In this document: positions 22,442 through 30,408 of the stretch, piece after piece
How positions within the stretch are numbered: the stretch's first letter is position 1
Layout of the letters: each line of letters opens with the position of its first letter
NCBI GenBank assembly: GCA_031274715.1
Contig: JAISPT010000054.1
Coordinates: forward strand, 1-33,937
Reading direction: 5' to 3'
From: Azonexus sp.
GTDB taxonomy: Bacteria > Pseudomonadota > Gammaproteobacteria > Burkholderiales > Rhodocyclaceae
Length of the DNA: 33,937 bases
Made by a program: the position numbers and the translations under genes
Notes under the pieces: generated by a model
What the model was told of the DNA's origin: nothing
Databases searched by the model: none
Seen by the model: only the letters and a program-made list of their open reading frames with translations

Positions 22442-24492
22442 CCCTGTTCGTCGCGCTGGTCAGCACGCTGACGGTGCTGGCGGTGTTTCTCACCGACCTG
22501 GTGCTGTCGCGGCAGCGCGACCTGGAAGCCGGCGAACAACGAGTGCAGCATTTCGGCATCATGATGGCCGAGCACACGGCCCGCTCCTTCGACGCCATCG
22601 ATATGTTGCTGCGCGAGATGGCCTCCGATCTGTCGGTGAGCCGCCGCAACTGGCCCGACTGGGATCCCGACCAAGGCTGGGAATACGTCGCTCAGCGTCA
22701 TTCACGGGCAATGCCACAGCTGCGCGACTTGGTCATCTTCGACCACCTCGGCAACCTGCGCTTCATTTCGACCTATTTTCCACCGCCGCAGATCAACGTC
22801 CGCGACCAGCCGTATTTCACCGCTCTCGAAAGCGGCAATGACGCCGCCTCCTTCGGCCCTTACATCGGCCAAAACTCGAATCGCTACACCTATGCCATTG
22901 CCCGCCGCATCGTCGATGCCGACGGCCACTTCGTCGGCGCTACCTTCGCCTCGATCGAGCCGGCCTACCTGCAAGATTTCTGCTGGTCGAGTCGTCTTTC
23001 CGACGATTTCGAAGCGGTATTGATCAACGCCCGTGGCCAAATCATCGGCTCCTGCCGGCCGACCGACCTCAGCCGCCAGTCGCCGCTACTCGGCGCCCCC
23101 GTCGCCGATGTGCTGTTCGGCGGCAAATTGCGCGGGCAAGTGCCGCAAGCTGGCGTCAGTCGCGGCAACGGCCTGCTCGTCTCGGTGTCACCGGTACCCG
23201 GCTTCGCCGACCTGCGTATTCTCACCGCCATCCCGGAAGCAACCCTGCTGACCAACTGGCGTAGCCGCCTGCTCGAATTGAGCACGCTCGGCGCCCTGAT
23301 CACCGTGGTACTGCTGGTTGGCGGCCTGATGGTACGGCGTCAGGTACGTGACATGGCAACGATGACCAAACAGCTGGCGGCCAGCCACGACCACCTCGAA
23401 GAACGGGTCCATGCGGCAACCGAGGCACTGGCTGGGCAAAAAGACGCCGCCGAGCACGCCAACCGCGCCAAGAGCCGTTTTCTCGCCGCCGCCAGCCACG
23501 ACTTGCGGCAACCGCTGCATGCCCTATCGCTGTTCGCCGCCGACCTGCAGCGCCAAGTGCGTAACGGCTCGGCACAAGATCTGCCGCACCTCGCCGAGCA
23601 GATCGCAACCTCAACCGCTCTGCTCGGCGAGCTGCTCGATTCGCTGCTCGACATCTCCCGCCTCGATGTCGCCGGAATCAAGCCAGAAATCCGCAGCTTC
23701 CCGCTGCAGCCCCTGTTCGAGCGCCTCAACAACGCCTTCCGGCGGGCCGCCGTGGATCGCAACCTGGCCCTGCACTTTCGCCGCACCAGCCGCTGGCTGG
23801 ACTCCGACCCGGTCATGGTCGAACGCATGATCGCCAATTTGGTGTCCAACGCGCTACGCTACACCCCGAGTGGCGGCCGCATTTTGGTCGCCGCCCGCCT
23901 GCGCGGCGAAGAAATCCGGATCGAGGTCCGCGACAGCGGCGTCGGCATCGCGCCAGAGCACCAAGCGGCGATCTTTGCCGAGTTCTATCAGATTGGCAAT
24001 CCAGCGCGTGAGCCAAACAAGGGGCTGGGTCTCGGCCTGTCCATCACCGACCGCCTGGCGCGCGTGCTCGGCGTCAAGGTCAGCCTGCTGTCGCGCCCTG
24101 GCGCCGGCACCACCTTCGCCTTGCAGATCCCGCTGCACCGTCCGAGTGTGCGCGAACTGCCGCTGGCCCGGCCGCAATCGGCCGGCACGGTATACCTGTT
24201 CGGCGACTCGGAAGACCTGATCACCTGCCGCAAGCTACTCGAAGGCTGGAACTACACGGTCAGTACAGAACAGATACACAATCGGCTGCCAGCCGAAGCC
24301 ATCCTCATCACCGAGGCCGAACGGATCGGGGAAGTCACACGCTGCTACCCACAGGCCTCAGTAATCACCATCGGCGCCACCGGCCAGGAACTACCGCCCA
24401 GCACCCATGCCCTGCCTACGCCAGTTCGCCCGGCCAAGCTGCGGGCACTGGTCACCCAGCTTCAGAAGACGTTGCTGAAATCGATGCCATAG
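22414..24492 (+). CDS. Sensor histidine kinase with extracytoplasmic sensor and degenerate C-terminal receiver
   Basis: The 692-residue protein has a transmembrane segment (about 9-28), a long periplasmic region of Cache/PDC type (RQRDLEAGEQRVQHFGIMMAEH, INVRDQPYFTALESG, FASIEPAYLQDF), a second segment at about 285-310, a coiled coil, then HisKA with H362 in AASHDLRQPLHALSLF and a HATPase with NLVSNALRYTP (about 475) and DSGVGIAPEH. From about 590 follows a receiver-like fold (VYLFGDSEDLITCRKLLEGWNY .. LPTPVRPAKLRALVTQL) that keeps its ends but has no recognisable phosphoacceptor aspartate or conserved KP lysine. It overlaps the methyltransferase by 28 bases and the response regulator tail-to-tail by 31 bases. 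Confidence 0.9.
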   Translation: MLRRKPEVLTLFVALVSTLTVLAVFLTDLVLSRQRDLEAGEQRVQHFGIMMAEHTARSFDAIDMLLREMASDLSVSRRNWPDWDPDQGWEYVAQRHSRAMPQLRDLVIFDHLGNLRFISTYFPPPQINVRDQPYFTALESGNDAASFGPYIGQNSNRYTYAIARRIVDADGHFVGATFASIEPAYLQDFCWSSRLSDDFEAVLINARGQIIGSCRPTDLSRQSPLLGAPVADVLFGGKLRGQVPQAGVSRGNGLLVSVSPVPGFADLRILTAIPEATLLTNWRSRLLELSTLGALITVVLLVGGLMVRRQVRDMATMTKQLAASHDHLEERVHAATEALAGQKDAAEHANRAKSRFLAAASHDLRQPLHALSLFAADLQRQVRNGSAQDLPHLAEQIATSTALLGELLDSLLDISRLDVAGIKPEIRSFPLQPLFERLNNAFRRAAVDRNLALHFRRTSRWLDSDPVMVERMIANLVSNALRYTPSGGRILVAARLRGEEIRIEVRDSGVGIAPEHQAAIFAEFYQIGNPAREPNKGLGLGLSITDRLARVLGVKVSLLSRPGAGTTFALQIPLHRPSVRELPLARPQSAGTVYLFGDSEDLITCRKLLEGWNYTVSTEQIHNRLPAEAILITEAERIGEVTRCYPQASVITIGATGQELPPSTHALPTPVRPAKLRALVTQLQKTLLKSMP

Positions 24493-25124
24493 CGCGTGAC
24501 AGCGACCAGTGCCTGGGTCCGGCTGTTGACGCCAAGCGCCTTGAATACCGCAGTCGCATGGACCTTGATGGTGCCTGCGGAAAGCTGCAATTGGTCGCCG
24601 ATCTCCCGATTGGACAGGCCACGGACCATCAGCGCCAACACCTGGGCCTGGCGCTCGGTCAAGCCGACCTCCTCGGGACGCACGCCCCGTGGCAACGGCG
24701 GCAGCGGTGTCGCGGCGTCGAGGCGGGCACCTTGTTGGCGGGACGGACGATAGATATTACCGGCCAGCACCTCACGGATGGCGCCGAGCAGCGCCTCGCC
24801 GGAATAGGCCTTGGGGATGAAGCCGGAAGCGCCGAGATTAAGCACCCGGTTCACTGTCGGCATATCGTCGAAGGCCGAGACAACCGCCACCGGCATCGCC
24901 GGATAGCGACGGCGCAGGATATCGAGTCCGGCGAAACCATCGACGCCCGGCAGGGCCAGATCGAGCAGCACCAGCTCGAATTCGCCGTCCTTTTCCAGGA
25001 GGTTCAGAGCCGATTCGAAATCGGCGCTCTCAACCACGCTGACCTTTTCTTCCAGTTGCCCGAGCAAGCGGACGAGACCTTCGCGAACCAACGCATGATC
25101 CTCAACAACCAGCAGTTTGAGCAT
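24462..25124 (-). CDS. NarL/LuxR-type response regulator
   Basis: The 220-residue protein has a receiver domain with the acidic pair E8/D9, phosphoacceptor D55, S83 and K105, and a C-terminal LuxR helix-turn-helix (GLTERQAQVLALMVRGLSNREIGDQLQLSAGTIKVHATAVFKALGV). It is very probably the partner of the adjacent kinase, which lies on the opposite strand and overlaps it by 31 bases at the 3' ends. HisKA kinases of the SHDLRQPLHAL type are often paired with LuxR-type regulators. Target genes are not known. Confidence 0.93.
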   Translation of the reverse strand: MLKLLVVEDHALVREGLVRLLGQLEEKVSVVESADFESALNLLEKDGEFELVLLDLALPGVDGFAGLDILRRRYPAMPVAVVSAFDDMPTVNRVLNLGASGFIPKAYSGEALLGAIREVLAGNIYRPSRQQGARLDAATPLPPLPRGVRPEEVGLTERQAQVLALMVRGLSNREIGDQLQLSAGTIKVHATAVFKALGVNSRTQALVAVTRYGIDFSNVF

Positions 25125-25264
25125 TGTGCCCCTCCCTGTTATTGCCCGCTAATCTAGCACTTTGTTGCATTTCCCGGCCAGCGCGGCGACGGATGACGGA
25201 AATGGACGGTCCCTGCGCTAACGAAAGGGTTAAGATGGGAGTTCCCGATAGAAAGGAGACGAAA

Positions 25265-25735
25265 ATGACCGAGGAACAGATCCACGATCCGCTCAATTTC
25301 ATGCGCAATCTTTGGGGCAACATGGGATTCACGCTTCCCGGCATGGTCGCGCCGACCTTCGATGTCGACGAGTTGGACAAACGCATCAAGGACATGAAGG
25401 CGGTCGAAGGCTGGCTGCGCATGAACCTGTCGATGCTGCAGATGACCATCCAGGGACTGGAAATGCAGCGCACCACCGTCTCCACCGTCCAGGCCATGGG
25501 CCAGATGGCTTCCCGCGCCGCCCAGTCGATGAGCGGCGAAGGCAACGGTGAGGCAGCCGCCGCGCCAGCGAGCCCGATCTCCGAAGCAGCGCTATGGCCG
25601 TGGCAGATGATGCAGCAGATGCGCGAGCAACTGCAGCAAACTGCCGCTGTGACCAGCGCACCGGCTGCCAGCGAACCCCAGCCGGCAGCAGCCAAGCCAA
25701 CCGCCAAACCGGCTGCCGGCCGGACGAAGAAATAG
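25265..25735 (+). CDS. phaM: PhaM-like polyhydroxyalkanoate granule regulatory protein
   Basis: The 156-residue protein has the PhaM layout: DPLNFMRNLWGNMGF at the start, the family helix APTFDVDELDKRIKDMKAVEGWLRMNLSMLQMTIQGLEMQ, and a lysine/alanine/proline-rich tail (AAAKPTAKPAAGRTKK) that in Ralstonia PhaM binds DNA. PhaM activates the PHA synthase PhaC and ties PHB granules to the nucleoid; residues for that function cannot be checked here. The ATG at 25265 has a strong AAAGGAGACGAAA ribosome site. It stands apart from the other PHA gene in the window, the phasin at 29702. Confidence 0.8.
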   Translation: MTEEQIHDPLNFMRNLWGNMGFTLPGMVAPTFDVDELDKRIKDMKAVEGWLRMNLSMLQMTIQGLEMQRTTVSTVQAMGQMASRAAQSMSGEGNGEAAAAPASPISEAALWPWQMMQQMREQLQQTAAVTSAPAASEPQPAAAKPTAKPAAGRTKK

Positions 25736-25982
25736 TCACGGGATTACGAGTCGCCCAGAACAGCAGCACTAGCAGCAGACCGAGCGTCGTCGCCGAGATC
25801 GGCCAGACGACGCCGCGCCTGTCGTCATCCATGCGCATCGTCGGGATGTAGGCCAATCTCGCGGTTAGCCATACCGCGATGCAGACGATCAGGCCCATGG
25901 TAGCGATGCCCGGCGCGCCGAACAGCATGCCGGCGACCAACCAGGGAAAATGGCAAGGCGGCTTGACCGGTGCAGCAATCAC
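25736..25982 (-). pseudogene. Possible fragment of a small membrane protein
   Basis: The minus-strand frame starting at ATG 25982 reads MIAAPVKPPCHFPWLVAGMLF, then two clear hydrophobic segments (GIATMGLIVCIAVWLTARLAY and ISATTLGLLLVLLFWA). It then runs without a stop into the antisense of phaM. The membrane-like part fits the 276-bp gap between phaM and nfeD exactly and the region is otherwise unexplained. It may be the remnant of a gene cut off by phaM, or a chance frame. No family is recognised. Confidence 0.3.
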
Positions 25983-26011
25983 CTCAATACTGCCGCGGCA
26001 AGGAGAATTTC

Positions 26012-26452
26012 ATGCAACCCGAATGGTGGTACTGGATTGTCGGCGGTCTCGTGCTGATTCTCGCCGAGCTGATCATTCCCTCGTTTTTCATTATCTGGTT
26101 CGGCCTTGGCGCATTGGTCGTCGGACCGCTGGCCCTGGTCTTTGCCCTGTCGCTGCCGGCCCAGTTGGCAACCTGGACGCTGGCCTCGCTGGTCATGGTC
26201 TGGCTGTGGTTCAAGGTCTTCAAGCGCAGTTTTCAGAAGACCCGGATCGGTACCGCCGACGGCGAGGTAATCGGCGAAATCGGCCTGCTGGTCAGCGCCG
26301 TCGCCCCCTTCGAGCGTGGCAGGGTGCGCTTCCAGCGGCCACTGCTCGGTGCCGACGAATGGGTCTGCCGGGCCGACGCAGCCATCGCCGCCGGCGAGCG
26401 GGTGCGCGTGACCAGCATCGAAGGCAGTTTCCTCAAGGTTGACAGGGTTTGA
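26012..26452 (+). CDS. NfeD-family membrane protein
   Basis: The 146-residue protein is a short NfeD (E. coli YbbJ type): two or three hydrophobic segments at the N-terminus (WYWIVGGLVLILAELIIPSFFIIWFGLGALVVG, LATWTLASLVMVWLWF), then a cytoplasmic OB-fold with IGEIGLLVSAVAPFERGRVRF and GERVRVTSIEGSFLKVDRV. NfeD proteins work with the neighbouring stomatin-like protein in membrane microdomains. The slipin gene follows after 37 bases. An AAGGAGAATTTC ribosome site precedes the ATG. Confidence 0.92.
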   Translation: MQPEWWYWIVGGLVLILAELIIPSFFIIWFGLGALVVGPLALVFALSLPAQLATWTLASLVMVWLWFKVFKRSFQKTRIGTADGEVIGEIGLLVSAVAPFERGRVRFQRPLLGADEWVCRADAAIAAGERVRVTSIEGSFLKVDRV

Positions 26453-26489
26453 TCCACAGACCCACCTCACAGAAAGGCAGGATATAGAA

Positions 26490-27347
26490 ATGAGCGCAGG
26501 CATCGTCGTCACACTGGCACTCCTGATCTTCGTCGTCGTCACTATTGCCAAAGGGGTGCGCATCGTACCGCAGGGCGAGGAATGGATCGTCGAGCGTTTG
26601 GGCAAATACCACGGCACGCTGAAGCCGGGCCTGAACATCGTCATTCCCTACCTCGACAATATTGCCTACCAGTTGGTCACCAAGGACCTCATCCTCGATG
26701 TCCAGGAACAAGAAGTCATCACCCGCGACAACGCAGTGATCCTGACCAACGCCATCGCCTTCATCAAGGTCACCGACCCGGTTAAGGCGGTCTACGGCGT
26801 CACCAATTTTTCCGAGGCGATCCGCAATCTGATCATGACCACGCTGCGCTCCATCGTCGGCGAGATGGAACTCGACGAGGCCCTGTCCTCGCGCGACAAG
26901 ATCAAGGCCCGGCTGCGCGAAAGCATCGCCGACGAGGCAGTGGACTGGGGTCTGACCGTGAAATCGGTGGAAATCCAGGACATCAAACCCTCCCAGTCCA
27001 TGCAGAAGGCGATGGAACAACAGGCGGCCGCCGAGCGCGAACGCAAGGCCGTGGTGACACGCGCCGAAGGCGCCAAGCAATCGGCCATCCTCGAAGCCGA
27101 GGCGCGGCTGGAATCGGCAAAGCGCGACGCCAATGCCCAAGTGACGCTGGCCGAGGCTTCAGCCGAGGCGATCCGCCGCATCACGGCAGCCATTGGCGAG
27201 CAGAGCGGGCCGATGTCCTATCTGCTCGGCGAGAAATACATCAAGGCACTGGAGCGCATGGGCGAGAAAGACAACACCAAGATCGTCGTGTTGCCAGCCG
27301 ACCTGCAGGAAGCCGTGCGCGGCCTGTTCGGCCGCAAGGGTATTTAG
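26490..27347 (+). CDS. Slipin/stomatin-like SPFH protein (QmcA type)
   Basis: The 285-residue protein has a single N-terminal membrane segment (IVVTLALLIFVVVTIAKGV), the SPFH/prohibitin core (VPQGEEWIVERLGKYHGTLKPGLNIVIPYLD..), and a long C-terminal coiled coil (MEQQAAAERERKAVVTRAEGAKQSAILEAEARLESAK), ending ADLQEAVRGLFGRKGI. This is the QmcA/YbbK type. With NfeD it should form a membrane scaffold. Its TAG stop codon lies inside the left terminal repeat of the family A element at 27344-27426. Confidence 0.94.
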   Translation: MSAGIVVTLALLIFVVVTIAKGVRIVPQGEEWIVERLGKYHGTLKPGLNIVIPYLDNIAYQLVTKDLILDVQEQEVITRDNAVILTNAIAFIKVTDPVKAVYGVTNFSEAIRNLIMTTLRSIVGEMELDEALSSRDKIKARLRESIADEAVDWGLTVKSVEIQDIKPSQSMQKAMEQQAAAERERKAVVTRAEGAKQSAILEAEARLESAKRDANAQVTLAEASAEAIRRITAAIGEQSGPMSYLLGEKYIKALERMGEKDNTKIVVLPADLQEAVRGLFGRKGI

Positions 27348-27426
27348 AGCGGTTGGGGTGCAAATTATCCCTCGCCCGCTTGCGGGAGAGGGAAAAATGT
27401 AAGCACTTGAACAGAAACTACTCTAG
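27344..27426. repeat. Small inverted-repeat element, family A copy 2
   Basis: The left end starts TTAGAGCGGTT and the right end, reverse-complemented, reads CTAGAGTAGTTTCTGTTCAA, which with the following bases matches copy 1 at 26 of 33 positions. A nested hairpin of CCCTC/GAGGG and GCCCGC/GCGGG fills the centre. The two convergent genes around it both use TAG stop codons that lie in the element's ends, so the element is their shared 3' end and could act as a bidirectional terminator. Confidence 0.75.
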
Positions 27427-28760
27427 ACAGCAGCGGCCCCTTCGCCGCTCTGTGCCTCGCTCGGCTCCGGCAGGCGCGTCGCCAGCACCTTGTCGATGCG
27501 CTTGCCATCGAGATCGACCACCGCGAAATTCCAGCCTTCCCACGGCGTCGTATCACCGGCGCCGGGCAGCCGGCCGAGCAACAGCATGATCATGCCGGAC
27601 AGCGTGTGGTAGCGTCCCGCCTCCTCCTCCGGCACGCTGTTCAGGCCTAGCCGGTCCTTCAGTTCGGGCAGCGGGATCAGGCCGTCGAGCAGCCATGAAC
27701 CGTCCTCGCGTTGCACCGCCCAGGCGTCCTCCTTGTTCTGCGGCTGGAACTCGCCGGTCACCGACTCGATCAGATCCTGCAGCGTGATCAGGCCCTGCAC
27801 CTCGCCGTACTCGTCGATGACGAACACCATCTGTGCGCCCGAGTTGCGGAACTGCGCCAGCAATTCCATGCCGGTCAACGACTCTGGCACGTAAACCGGC
27901 GCCTGCAGGCGATTGGTCAGGTCGGCCGGGCCACCGCGCAACATCTGGTTGAATATCTGCTTGGCGGCAACGATACCGAGAATGTCGTCAAAACCGCCGC
28001 GGCAGACCGGAAAGCGAGAGTGGTCCGACTCGGCCATCAGCAGCAAGCTCTCCTCGATTGGCCGGGCCACGTCGACCCATACGATGTCGGCGCGCGGCAC
28101 CATCAGCGACGAAATCTGCCGATCGTCGAGACGAAACACATTGCGTACCATCTGGTGCTCGTCCTTTTCGATGACGCCGGCTGCCGAGCCTTCGACCAGG
28201 ATGGCGTGGATTTCCTCTTCGGTGACGCTCGGTCCCCTGGCATCGCGCTGGCCAAGGATGCCGAGGATGAACGCAGTCGAGGTCGACAGCAGATGGATGG
28301 AAGGACGGGAAACAGCCGACAGCATGTTCATCGGCCGCGCTACCAGGCGGGCGATGCCCTCCGGATTGATCTGGCCGAGCCGCTTGGGCACCAATTGGCC
28401 AACAACGATGGAAACATAGGTGATGACCACCACCATCAGCACCGTGGCCCCGATCTCACTGGTCCGCTGCGGCGCGCCGATGCCCTGCAACCACAGAGCA
28501 AGCGGGCTGGCCAGGACAGCCTGGCCAGCGATGCCGTTGAGGATGCCGATCGCGGTGACGCCGATCTGGATAGTGGCCTGAAAACGCTTCGGTTCGTCGC
28601 CGAGTTTCATCGCCACCGCCGCGGCGCTGTCGCCGTCCTCGGCCAAGCGGGCGAGGCGGGCGTGGCGAGCGGTGACCAAGGCGATTTCCGACATCACGAA
28701 AAGGCCGTTCAGGATGACCAGCGCAACGAGCAGGACTATTTCTATGATGACCTCGGGCAA
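27423..28760 (-). CDS. CorC/HlyC-family membrane protein with CNNM and CBS domains
   Basis: The product is 445 residues. An N-terminal DUF21/CNNM domain has about four hydrophobic segments (VIIEIVLLVALVILNGLFVMSEIAL, VTAIGILNGIAGQAVLA, LMVVVITYVSIVVGQLVPKRLG, then HLLSTSTAFILGILG). Two CBS domains follow (SLMVPRADIVWVDVARP .. and PVYVPESLTGMELLAQFRN .. EYGEVQGLITLQDLIESVTGE), then a CorC_HlyC domain ending WNFAVVDLDGKRIDKVLATRLPEP. The family is linked to magnesium/cobalt efflux rather than haemolysis. No ATG gives a family-like start; TTG at 28760 is the best available choice, and its ribosome site is weak. The TAG stop lies in the repeat at 27344-27426. Confidence 0.88.
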   Translation of the reverse strand: MPEVIIEIVLLVALVILNGLFVMSEIALVTARHARLARLAEDGDSAAAVAMKLGDEPKRFQATIQIGVTAIGILNGIAGQAVLASPLALWLQGIGAPQRTSEIGATVLMVVVITYVSIVVGQLVPKRLGQINPEGIARLVARPMNMLSAVSRPSIHLLSTSTAFILGILGQRDARGPSVTEEEIHAILVEGSAAGVIEKDEHQMVRNVFRLDDRQISSLMVPRADIVWVDVARPIEESLLLMAESDHSRFPVCRGGFDDILGIVAAKQIFNQMLRGGPADLTNRLQAPVYVPESLTGMELLAQFRNSGAQMVFVIDEYGEVQGLITLQDLIESVTGEFQPQNKEDAWAVQREDGSWLLDGLIPLPELKDRLGLNSVPEEEAGRYHTLSGMIMLLLGRLPGAGDTTPWEGWNFAVVDLDGKRIDKVLATRLPEPSEAQSGEGAAAV

Positions 28761-28996
28761 GGGATGACGCCGCCCGGTATTGGCTGCCGGATGGTCACCC
28801 AATCGAAAGCGCAGAGGGAGGCAAAAGATTTGCCGCGGGCAACGGGGCAGACAGCATGGGCCGAGGCGGCAATCGCAGAGGCTAACAGAAGGTAACATAG
28901 GGTGGGATCGGGCGATCCCGCAGCATCCTTGCACCACTCTGGGTCGGCCATCATGCCGTAAGCACTATCCGTTGTCACACCCCCAAGCTTCCTCAA

Positions 28997-29506
28997 CTAG
29001 CGACGGCTGCGCAGCAGATAGACCTCAACCCAGTGGCGATGGTCGTCGCGCTGCCGCTCGTGCTCCCCGCCGAATGCGGCGAGTTGGATGCGGCGGGCCG
29101 GCACGCGCAACGACTCCAGGTATTCGCGCACCAGTTGCAACGATTTTTCGGCCGCGCCGATATTCCAGGCCGGACTGCCACCATCGGGCACATAGCCCTC
29201 CAAGCGCAACTGGCTGCGCTCGTCCTCCTTGGCCAAGCGGGCAATCTCAGCCAGGCGGGCACGCATTTCCGGGGTCAGCGTGGCGCTGCCCGGCTCGACC
29301 TTGATCACCGCGTCCGGAACCGGTTCGTCCGGTCGGACAACTGGCACCGGCAAGCGGTCGATGTGGGTAGACAAGGCCAATGTCGGCGCCCGAGCCGTCA
29401 CAGCCGGCAGCGCCTCGACGGCAGCCATGCGCGGCTGCTGGCCGGTCGAACAGGCCTGCAGGGCCAATAGGGGAAACAGGAGAAGCAGACGGGGAAGCAT
29501 CTTCAT
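28997..29506 (-). CDS. OmpA-domain lipoprotein
   Basis: The protein (169 residues from ATG 29506) has a lipoprotein signal (MKMLPRLLLLFPLLALQAC, lipobox LQAC), a linker, and a C-terminal OmpA-like peptidoglycan-binding domain with LRLEGYVPDGGSPAWNIGAAEKSLQLVREYLESLRVPARRIQLAAFGGEHER. It should anchor the outer membrane to the cell wall. A second ATG at 29515 (MAAMKM) is an alternative start. It is probably monocistronic. Confidence 0.8.
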   Translation of the reverse strand: MKMLPRLLLLFPLLALQACSTGQQPRMAAVEALPAVTARAPTLALSTHIDRLPVPVVRPDEPVPDAVIKVEPGSATLTPEMRARLAEIARLAKEDERSQLRLEGYVPDGGSPAWNIGAAEKSLQLVREYLESLRVPARRIQLAAFGGEHERQRDDHRHWVEVYLLRSRR

Positions 29507-29701
29507 GGCGGCCATCGAAACAGATCATTCGGTTCGGGAGCGCTCACGACCATCGTCTCGGCCGTGCTCGGACAGACCGTTCTTTTAACCCTATTTCGGG
29601 TATGGCGTAAACAGAAAATCCCAAAAAACCCGGTATCCCCCACCGCTTCGGCGCAATGAACAGCCCCACCGACGCAGGGCCCGAACGGCGCGACGAGACA
29701 C

Positions 29702-30220
29702 CTATTTACCCTTCTTGGGGGTTGCCGCCTTGATGCTGGCCTGGGTGGCGTCAGAGAACTGCTTGGCCAGCGTATTCATGTTGCCGAAAGCCGTGTTAGC
29801 GGCCGAAATGGCACTCTGCAGCACGGCGATGGCCCCTTCGGAACCGGTCGGTGCCGATTTGACGGTCTTGTCGAGCAAGGTGGCGACGCTCCTCTGGAAA
29901 TCGCCGAACTGGGCTTCAAGCATCTCGGCCATTTCCTGCTGGGTCTGGGTAGCGATTTCGGCCATCGAGCGCGAATAGGCCGCGGCCTTTTCCAGGGCCG
30001 GCTGGGCCAATGCCTGCTGCGCCTCAAGCACGGCCTGCGGATCCTTGGCGGAAATCATCGACTGGAAGCCGGAGGTGCCGTCCTCCAGCGTAGCCCGCAC
30101 GGCGTTCAGGTTGAGCTCGGTGATGCGCTCGGCCGAGACCAGCGCGGTGTTGGCCAGCGCCAGCAACGAATCGACGGTAGCGCGGTTAGTAGCGGACAAC
30201 TGTTCGGTATTGATCGACAT
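29702..30220 (-). CDS. Phasin-family PHA granule protein
   Basis: The 172-residue helical protein has the phasin layout: TNRATVDSLLALANTALVSAERITELNLNAVRATLED, then AQPALEKAAAYSRSMAEIATQTQQEMAEMLEAQFGDFQRSVATLLDK and a short lysine-rich end (TPKKGK). Phasins coat polyhydroxybutyrate granules and control their size. The ATG at 30220 has a GAGGAGATTTCCC ribosome site. A perfect palindrome lies 22 bases upstream of the start (30242-30254). With PhaM at 25265 this makes PHA storage very likely in this organism. Confidence 0.9.
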   Translation of the reverse strand: MSINTEQLSATNRATVDSLLALANTALVSAERITELNLNAVRATLEDGTSGFQSMISAKDPQAVLEAQQALAQPALEKAAAYSRSMAEIATQTQQEMAEMLEAQFGDFQRSVATLLDKTVKSAPTGSEGAIAVLQSAISAANTAFGNMNTLAKQFSDATQASIKAATPKKGK

Positions 30221-30241
30221 GGGAAATCTCCTCGCAAGGTT

Positions 30242-30254
30242 TTCATTCAATGAA
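30242..30254. promoter_or_regulatory. Palindrome TTCATTCAATGAA upstream of the phasin gene
   Basis: A perfect 6+1+6 inverted repeat lies just upstream of the phasin ribosome site, in the expected 5' leader. It could be an operator for a phasin regulator (PhaR-type) or a hairpin in the leader. No nearby promoter boxes could be assigned with confidence. Confidence 0.3.
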
Positions 30255-30408
30255 TGCCCCACCGGGGGCAGCACGATGACGCTCCGCAGTAAATGCTTGC
30301 CGCCGCCCGCATCGGGATAATTTTCTGACGACAGCCCATGCTGCTGTAGTTACGATAACACTCTCCACCGGCGGCGGATTATCAAAAGCACAAACAACAG
30401 GTACCGGC

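Noticed and set aside
28905..28921. Perfect palindrome GGGATCGGGCGATCCC-type in the OmpA/CorC-like gap
   Set aside because: It is short and lies about 75 bases past the OmpA-like stop; there is no T tract and no second copy in the window, so no role could be supported.
28742..28996. 84-codon minus-strand frame between the OmpA-like and CorC-like genes
   Set aside because: It starts with TTG without a ribosome site, has no family features and overlaps the start of the CorC-like gene.
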